From contig OY762063.1 of assembly GCA_963665075.1 (NCBI GenBank), positions 2,108,001-2,172,000 on the forward strand: a DNA stretch of 64,000 nucleotides. Reading direction: 5' to 3'. Under the pieces are notes generated by a model. It did no database searches and was not told the DNA's origin. It was given only the letters and a program-made list of their open reading frames with translations. The stretch is from JAPULR01 sp963665075 (GTDB taxonomy: Bacteria > Chloroflexota > Dehalococcoidia > Lucifugimonadales > GCA-2712585). Numbering within the stretch: the first letter of the stretch is position 1; each line of letters opens with the position of its first letter. This document shows positions 59,095-64,000 of the stretch, piece after piece. The position numbers and the translations under genes are program-made.

Positions 59095-60291
59095 ATGCCG
59101 AAAGACACCATACTGCTCGCCTACAGCGGCGGCCTCGACACCTCCGTCTGTGTCAAGTGGCTTCAGGAAAAGCACGAAGCCAACGTCGTCACCCTCACCG
59201 TCGATCTCGGAATGGTAGACATGGCTCCCATCCGCCAGCGCGCCCTTGACATCGGCGCCGCCGACGCCCTGACAGTCGACGGGCGCGAGGAGTTCGTCAA
59301 GAACTACGTCTTCCCCGCCCTCCAGGCCGGCGCCGTCTACGAGGAGCAGTACCCCCTCGCCACCGCTTTGGGCCGCCCCCTCATCGCCAGGTACATGGTG
59401 GAAGCCGCCCACCGCGTCAACGCCGTCGCCATCGCCCACGGCTGCACCGGCAAGGGCAACGACCAGGTTCGAATGGACGTGAGCGCGGGCGCCATCGATC
59501 CCAACGTGAAGGTCATCGCCCCCGTTCGCGAGTGGGGCTGGAATCGGGAGGAAGAGCTTGAATACGCCGCCGCTCACGGCATCGTCGTACCCCCCTCCAA
59601 CAGCAGCTACTCCACCGACGAGAATCTATGGGGACGCAGCGTCGAAGCCGGCGAACTCGAAGACCCCTGGGCCGAACCCCCCGAGGACGCCTACCTCTGG
59701 ACCAAGTCTATCGCCGACACCCCCGACGCCCCCACCTACGTCGAAATCGCCTTCGAAGGCGGCATTCCCACCCTCATCGACGGGGAGGAGATGGGAGCGG
59801 TGGAGTTGGTGGAGCATCTGAACGACCTGGCCGGACGCAATGGCGTCGGACGCATCGACCACGTCGAAAACCGGCTCGTCGGCATCAAGTCTCGCGAAAT
59901 TTACGAGTCCCCCGCCGGCGTCGTTCTCCACGCCGCCCACAAGTCTCTCGAAACCCTGACCCTCAGCAAGGACCAGGCCCGCATGAAGAGCGCCATCGCC
60001 CAGGAATACTCCGACGTGGTATACAACGGCCTCTGGTTCACCGCCCACCGCCGCGACCTCACCGCCTACGTCGCCAGCACCCAGCGAAACGTCACCGGCG
60101 ACGTGCGCCTGCGCCTCCACAAGGGCAACTGCACCGTGGTGGGAAGAAAAGCCCCCAGGGGACTCTACAGTCACAGTCTAGCCACCTATGATCGGGGCGA
60201 CGCCTTCGACCACCGCGCCTCCGAAGGCTTCATCTCAATCTACGGCCTCCCCGTCCGCACCCAGGCCGCCCAACACCCCGAAAACCCCTGA
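59095..60291 (+). CDS. argG: Argininosuccinate synthase
   Basis: Joins citrulline and aspartate with ATP. The 398-residue protein has the PP-loop LLAYSGGLDTSVCVKWL (7-23), ATALGRPLIA, HGCTGKGNDQVRM and YSTDENLWGRSVEAG, all standard. It starts 12 bases after argD with GGGATAGG upstream. Ornithine carbamoyltransferase (argF) is not in view. Confidence 0.96.
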   Translation: MPKDTILLAYSGGLDTSVCVKWLQEKHEANVVTLTVDLGMVDMAPIRQRALDIGAADALTVDGREEFVKNYVFPALQAGAVYEEQYPLATALGRPLIARYMVEAAHRVNAVAIAHGCTGKGNDQVRMDVSAGAIDPNVKVIAPVREWGWNREEELEYAAAHGIVVPPSNSSYSTDENLWGRSVEAGELEDPWAEPPEDAYLWTKSIADTPDAPTYVEIAFEGGIPTLIDGEEMGAVELVEHLNDLAGRNGVGRIDHVENRLVGIKSREIYESPAGVVLHAAHKSLETLTLSKDQARMKSAIAQEYSDVVYNGLWFTAHRRDLTAYVASTQRNVTGDVRLRLHKGNCTVVGRKAPRGLYSHSLATYDRGDAFDHRASEGFISIYGLPVRTQAAQHPENP

Positions 60292-60496
60292 CCCCACCCC
60301 TCCACTCACCCTGACCCTATCCATCCGCTCATCCTGAGCTTGTCGAAGGGTGCCCCTCTTATCCCTTACCCCTTGACGGGGGAAGGTTAGGATGGGGGTG
60401 ATCCCACCACCCAGCAACATACTTCCCCCAACACATCCGTCATTCCGGCGAAAGCCGGAATCCAGGCCTTCCGCGCCACCTTCCTACGCAGATTCC
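60292..60496. repeat. Repeats between argG and the small genes
   Basis: CGCTCATCCTGAGCTTGTCG plus AAGGGTG (60324-60350), CCCTTGACGGGGGAAGGTTA followed by GGATGGGGGTGA (60370-60401), and CGTCATTCCGGCGAAAGCCG plus GAATCCAGG (60438-60466). No gene. Confidence 0.65.
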
Positions 60497-60781
60497 CTAC
60501 TTCCCGTTCCGACGCGAAGGCGGCGGCTCGTCAAAATCCTCCCCTGCATCCCGCGCCGCTTCCAGACGCTCAAGCCACGCCTCCCACACCTTCGACACTG
60601 CCAGCCTACCTTCCTTATACCCTTCCTCAAACCCTTCCGCCTTACCCACCTTGAATCCCTTGGCCTTCTCTTCTTCAGATCCCCTCCTGGAATGCAACTC
60701 AGACAGTACGCCCAATGCGCCCGAAGGATCCCCTAGAAACGCAGAAAAACGCCAATATCTGTTTTTTCTGGCGCGTCCCAT
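60497..60781 (-). CDS. Small charged protein sharing a C-terminal tail with its neighbour
   Basis: A 94-residue hydrophilic protein with a Lys/Glu-rich middle (EEEKAKGFKVGKAEGFEEGY). Its last 30 residues (VWEAWLERLEAARDAGEDFD, then EPPPSRRNGK) closely match the end of the upstream protein at 60811, at both protein and DNA level. The membrane part of that protein is missing here. It lies 29 bases downstream on the same strand, so a tandem duplication is likely. The ribosome site is weak. Function unknown. Confidence 0.55.
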   Translation of the reverse strand: MGRARKNRYWRFSAFLGDPSGALGVLSELHSRRGSEEEKAKGFKVGKAEGFEEGYKEGRLAVSKVWEAWLERLEAARDAGEDFDEPPPSRRNGK

Positions 60782-60810
60782 TCTAGCCGCAATCTTCTCC
60801 CATGATCATC

Positions 60811-61197
60811 TTACTTCCCGTTCTGATGTGAAGGAGGAGGCTCGTCAAAATCCTCCCCGGCTTCCTCGGCCTCCATCCGGCGCTTAAGCCACGCCTCCCA
60901 AGCCTTCGACATTCGGGCCTCACCCTCCGCTTTCCCCTCCTCGTACCGCCTCTTCAAATACCTCTCCGACAACATCGCAATTCCCTCCAAAAATACTATG
61001 CTGCTCACCGACGACAGCCCTATTATCCCCGGCATCAGCGCAAGTACGCCCACGAACGTCGCAAGCCAGCCTCCCCCGCCCACGCTGTGAGCGTGAGACG
61101 CCGCCAACCCCGTATAAACGCAGAACTGCAACGTGAATAGAAGGAAAAACCATCCTTCTCTTCCCTTGCCTACCAGCGGCACGGATTGCCCTGCCAT
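60811..61197 (-). CDS. Small membrane protein with acidic-proline tail
   Basis: A 128-residue protein. Two hydrophobic segments (about 16-36 and 45-72) are followed by a long charged helix (RYLKRRYEEGKAEGEARMSK) and the tail AWEAWLKRRMEAEEAGEDFD then EPPPSHQNGK. The tail is shared with the downstream gene at 60497. Both lie antisense within the arginine cluster between argG and argH. Family not recognised; the tail may be a protein-binding segment. Confidence 0.6.
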   Translation of the reverse strand: MAGQSVPLVGKGREGWFFLLFTLQFCVYTGLAASHAHSVGGGGWLATFVGVLALMPGIIGLSSVSSIVFLEGIAMLSERYLKRRYEEGKAEGEARMSKAWEAWLKRRMEAEEAGEDFDEPPPSHQNGK

Positions 61198-61368
61198 CTA
61201 TTCAACGTAAGCGAATCCTCCAACTTCGCGCCGTCGGCGCACCTCTTTAACAATACCGCTATCTTAACACACCTTTCTCCAACCCGTGCCGCCCTCCCAA
61301 TCCCCCTTCCCGCCTCATCTGGTGTATAGTATTCTCCGACAACCATCCCCACCTGACCCTCATCCGCA

Positions 61369-62715
61369 ATGCAGCCCCACGAGCAATATACCGTCTCCAT
61401 CCACTACGACCGCCGCCTCTACCGCGAGGACGTCCGCGGCTCCATCGCCCACGCCCGAATGCTCGCCAAACAGGGCATCATCACCGGCGATGAAGCCGAA
61501 GCCATCCGCCGCGGCCTCCTCGACATCCAGCAGGAAATCGAAGCCGGAACCTTCCCCTGGCGTCCCGATCTGGAAGACATCCACATGAACGTCGAGGCAC
61601 GCCTCAAGGAAAAAATCGGCGACGTTGCCGGCAAGCTCCACACCGCCCGTTCCCGCAACGACCAGGTCGCTACCGACATGCGCCTCTACACCATGAAATC
61701 CTGCGACCAGGCAGTCGAAGCCGCCATCCATCTCCAACAATCCCTCCTCAATCAAGCCGAAAAACACGCCAACGCCATCATGCCCGGCTACACCCACCTT
61801 CAGCGCGCCCAGCCCGTCCTGCTGGCCCACCATCTCCTCGCCTACTTCGAGATGATCCAGCGAGACAAGCTGCGCTTTCGGCAGTGCCGCCGCGCCGCCG
61901 CAATCCTTCCTCTTGGAAGCGGCGCCCTCGCCGGACTCCCCTACCCCCTCGACCGCCAATTCGTCGCCGACGCACTGGGCTTCGACGACATCAGCCTCAA
62001 CAGCATGGACGCCGTCGCCGACCGCGACTTCCTCCTCGAATTCCACGCCGCCGCCGCCATCTCTATGATGCACCTGTCCCGCCTCGGCGAAGAACTGGTC
62101 CTGTGGTCCTCCCAGGAATTCGCCTTCGTCACCCTCGCCGACCAGTACGCCACCGGCAGCAGCATCATGCCCCAGAAGCGCAACCCCGACTTCGCCGAAA
62201 TCGGCCGCGGCAAGACGGGCCGCGTCTACGGCAACCTGTTCGCCCTCCTCACCACCCTCAAGGGCCTCCCCCTCACCTACAACCGCGACCTTCAGGAGGA
62301 CAAGGAAGGCTTCTTCGACACCGTCGACACCCTACTATCCACCCTCCAGGTCTTCGCCGGCATGATTGAAACCATGACCGTCAACGCCGACCGGATGTAT
62401 GACGCCGCTCAGACCGGCAACATGCTCGCCACCGACCTGGCCGACTACCTCGTCGCCCGCGGCATGCCCTTCCGGGAAGCCCACGGCGTCCTCCGCCGCG
62501 CCTCCGACTACGCCCGCGAAAACGCCAGAGAGGTACACCAGCTGACCCTGGAAGAATACCGCCGCTTCTCCCCCCTCTTCGACGAAGACGTGCTAAAAAT
62601 CACCCTCCAAGGCTCCGTCGAAAGCCGCGACGTCCCCGGCGGCACCTCCCCCAATCAGGTCGCCGCCGCCCTTAAAGACGCTAGAAAACTGTTGGAGACT
62701 GCCGATGACTCCTGA
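61369..62715 (+). CDS. argH: Argininosuccinate lyase
   Basis: Splits argininosuccinate to arginine and fumarate. The 448-residue protein has SIHYDRRLYREDVRGSIAHARML, TARSRNDQVATDMRLY, PGYTHLQRAQPVLLAHHLLAY and the superfamily signature GSSIMPQKRNPD with the catalytic Ser loop. It is about ten residues shorter at the N-terminus than usual (the KLWGGRF block is absent); a stop lies five codons upstream in frame, so 61369 is the earliest start. TATAGT at 61325-61330 is a candidate -10 box. Overlaps rpe by 11 bases. Confidence 0.95.
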   Translation: MQPHEQYTVSIHYDRRLYREDVRGSIAHARMLAKQGIITGDEAEAIRRGLLDIQQEIEAGTFPWRPDLEDIHMNVEARLKEKIGDVAGKLHTARSRNDQVATDMRLYTMKSCDQAVEAAIHLQQSLLNQAEKHANAIMPGYTHLQRAQPVLLAHHLLAYFEMIQRDKLRFRQCRRAAAILPLGSGALAGLPYPLDRQFVADALGFDDISLNSMDAVADRDFLLEFHAAAAISMMHLSRLGEELVLWSSQEFAFVTLADQYATGSSIMPQKRNPDFAEIGRGKTGRVYGNLFALLTTLKGLPLTYNRDLQEDKEGFFDTVDTLLSTLQVFAGMIETMTVNADRMYDAAQTGNMLATDLADYLVARGMPFREAHGVLRRASDYARENAREVHQLTLEEYRRFSPLFDEDVLKITLQGSVESRDVPGGTSPNQVAAALKDARKLLETADDS

Positions 62716-63376
62716 CGACCAGGTCAAAATCGCCCCATCCATCCTATCCGCCGACTTCGCTCGCCTCGGCCAGCAAGTCGCCGACGCCACCGAAGCGGGC
62801 GCCGACTACATCCACCTCGACGTCATGGACGGACGGTTTGTGCCCAACATCACCTTCGGCCCCGTCGTCATCGAGGGCCTCAAGTCTTACACCAACCTCC
62901 CCCTGGACGCCCACCTGATGATAGTGGAACCCGAACGCCGCATCCCCGATTTCATCCAGGCCGGAGTAGACCACGTAACCGTCCACGCCGAGGCCTGCAC
63001 CCACCTCCACCGCGTCCTCCAGCAGATAAGAGACGGCGGCTGCCGCGCCGGCGTCGCCCTCAACCCCGCCACGCCCATCTCCGCCGTCGAAGAAGCCCTC
63101 CCCTTCCTCGACATCGTACTCATCCTCACCGTCAACCCCGGCTTTGGCGGCCAGACCCTCATCCCTCATGTACTCGATAAGGTCAGCCGTCTCCGCGCCA
63201 TCATCGACGAAAGAGGCTACGAAGTGGAAATCGAAGTCGACGGCGGCGTGAACGCCCAAACCGCCGCCGCCGTGGTAAACGCCGGCGCTCACACCCTCAT
63301 AGCAGGCTCCGCCGTCTTCAACAAACAGGAATCCGTCGCCGACGCATTGGCGAAACTCCGCAGCAGCCTCCCCTGA
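62705..63376 (+). CDS. rpe: Ribulose-phosphate 3-epimerase
   Basis: Interconverts ribulose 5-phosphate and xylulose 5-phosphate. The 223-residue TIM barrel has APSILSADFARLGQQV, DYIHLDVMDGRFVPNIT (metal-binding His and catalytic Asp), DAHLMIVEPERR, VNPGFGGQ and VDGGVNAQTAAAVVNAGA. Its ATG lies inside the 3' end of argH. Confidence 0.96.
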   Translation: MTPDDQVKIAPSILSADFARLGQQVADATEAGADYIHLDVMDGRFVPNITFGPVVIEGLKSYTNLPLDAHLMIVEPERRIPDFIQAGVDHVTVHAEACTHLHRVLQQIRDGGCRAGVALNPATPISAVEEALPFLDIVLILTVNPGFGGQTLIPHVLDKVSRLRAIIDERGYEVEIEVDGGVNAQTAAAVVNAGAHTLIAGSAVFNKQESVADALAKLRSSLP

Positions 63377-63405
63377 TCCCTCCAAGAGAATCCACCGGCC
63401 CACCC

Positions 63406-63436
63406 TTCACGTATCACTACCAGAAACTGCTAACAT
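63406..63436 (+). promoter_or_regulatory. Candidate leaderless-type promoter of the thioredoxin-like gene
   Basis: TTCACG (63406-63411) with a 19-base spacer to TAACAT (63431-63436), then AGGTAG and ATG. AGG in the six bases could alternatively be a ribosome site. Confidence 0.4.
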
Positions 63437-63442
63437 AGGTAG

Positions 63443-64000
63443 ATGATTATGAGAAATGCCCGCATACCCGGAGTCGCCTTCGCTCTAACCGCTTCCTTCC
63501 TCGCATTGACGCTACTTCTCGCCGCCGCCTGCACGTCCGACCGCCCCACGACCGACACGGCGGCCACCTCCGCGCCCGCGCCCATCGCGACGCCCACCGC
63601 CGCGCCATCCCCCACTTCCGCGTCCACTGAAGCTCCCGCATCCGCCGCCACCCCAACGCCGCCTCCCGCGCCTGCCAGCCCCGCAGCCCCGGAACTCGTC
63701 GGCACCCAGGAATGGGTCAACTCCGACCCCCTCAAGATAGAAGAACTCCGCGGCAAAATTGTCCTCATCGACTTCTGGACCTACACCTGCGTGAACTGCA
63801 TCCGCACCCTCCCCTACCTCAAAGTCTGGCACTCCAAGTACGCCGACGACGGCCTCGTAATCATCGGCGTCCACACCCCCGAGTTCCAGTTCGAGCATGA
63901 CATAGACAACGTCCGTCAGGCCGTTTCCGACTACGGCGTCGGCTGGCCCGTCGTGCAGGACAACAACTTCGACACTTGGGACGCCTTCAGCAACCGCTAC
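63443..64000 (+). CDS. TlpA/ResA-like thioredoxin-fold lipoprotein (3' end cut)
   Basis: The first 186 residues are visible. A lipobox (LAAAC, Cys30) indicates anchoring outside the membrane, followed by an Ala-Pro-Thr spacer (35-82). The thioredoxin-fold domain begins with SDPLKIEELRGKIVLIDFWTYTC-type sequence and the active-site CVNC (Cys116, Cys119), then VIIGVHTPEFQFEHD. The TYTCVNCIRTLPYLKVW block is characteristic of the DipZ/TlpA-like group. A role in extracytoplasmic disulfide reduction or cytochrome maturation is likely. The gene runs off the right edge. Confidence 0.88.
   Translation, partial: MIMRNARIPGVAFALTASFLALTLLLAAACTSDRPTTDTAATSAPAPIATPTAAPSPTSASTEAPASAATPTPPPAPASPAAPELVGTQEWVNSDPLKIEELRGKIVLIDFWTYTCVNCIRTLPYLKVWHSKYADDGLVIIGVHTPEFQFEHDIDNVRQAVSDYGVGWPVVQDNNFDTWDAFSNRY

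Noticed and set aside
61170..61400. 76-codon minus-strand frame before argH
   Set aside because: Overlaps the argH start and the small membrane gene, without a ribosome site or known features.

Overview
The window is bacterial chromosome of high G+C content, gene-dense, with many ATG/GTG/TTG starts and short operons on both strands. The gene set points to Chloroflexota, most likely the Dehalococcoidia/SAR202 side. It has family III CoA-transferases with acyl-CoA dehydrogenases, several amidohydrolase-2 proteins, a luciferase-like flavin oxidoreductase plus an F420:NADP reductase, SdhAB with a cysteine-rich CCG subunit, Pro/Ala/Thr-rich lipoproteins, and intergenic spaces packed with short dispersed repeats. 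This placement is inference; no rRNA, tRNA or CRISPR array was found.

Layout. 1-7161: a cut amidohydrolase, then a catabolic acyl-CoA operon (crotonase, two acyl-CoA dehydrogenases, two CoA-transferases). 7158-10167: minus-strand lspA-rluD-gltX, tightly overlapping. 10241-14357: threonine aldolase, a protease-like lipoprotein without its catalytic serine, a cyclic-amidohydrolase-like enzyme and an oxaloacetate-decarboxylase-like enzyme. 14466-15074: AT-richer islet of small proteins. 15335-20844: phosphotriesterase-like hydrolase, ABC exporter pair, amidohydrolase, DUF123 protein, ketopantoate reductase. 21352-24940: DUF1800, DUF1501 and NHL-repeat genes. 24941-25836: repeat-rich non-coding. 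25837-31168: 5'-3' exonuclease, amidohydrolase, family 5 solute-binding lipoprotein and a small lipoprotein with clear promoters and terminators. 31309-36919: glutamate dehydrogenase, luciferase-like oxidoreductase, zinc alcohol dehydrogenase, metallo-beta-lactamase hydrolase, HAD hydrolase. 36981-40930: rpsU, then icd, mdh and a class III aminotransferase. 41018-42777: a low-G+C AAA ATPase + DUF4276 pair resembling a defence module. 42877-49349: a haem-b/molybdopterin fusion, sdhE-B-A, and an NAD kinase-Nudix operon. 49471-54595: queuosine-precursor transporter, a membrane protein, thiD-tenA, a pseudouridine synthase, a small kinase, and npdG. 54596-55387: repeats, including the second copy of a roughly 310-base element. 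55388-63376: arginine biosynthesis (argJ, argB, argD, argG, argH) and rpe. 63443-end: a thioredoxin-like lipoprotein cut by the edge.

Main themes: (i) acyl-CoA catabolism by paired paralogues, in each of which one partner seems to carry the catalytic residue; (ii) TCA cycle and glutamate enzymes (icd, mdh, sdh, gdh); (iii) nearly complete arginine synthesis from N-acetylglutamate; (iv) intergenic DNA dominated by palindromic repeat families, one of which has been read into the C-terminus of a pseudouridine synthase. Promoters with -35/-10 boxes about 17 bases apart are readable at more than ten genes. At three of them the -10 box ends exactly six bases before the start codon, suggesting leaderless messages.
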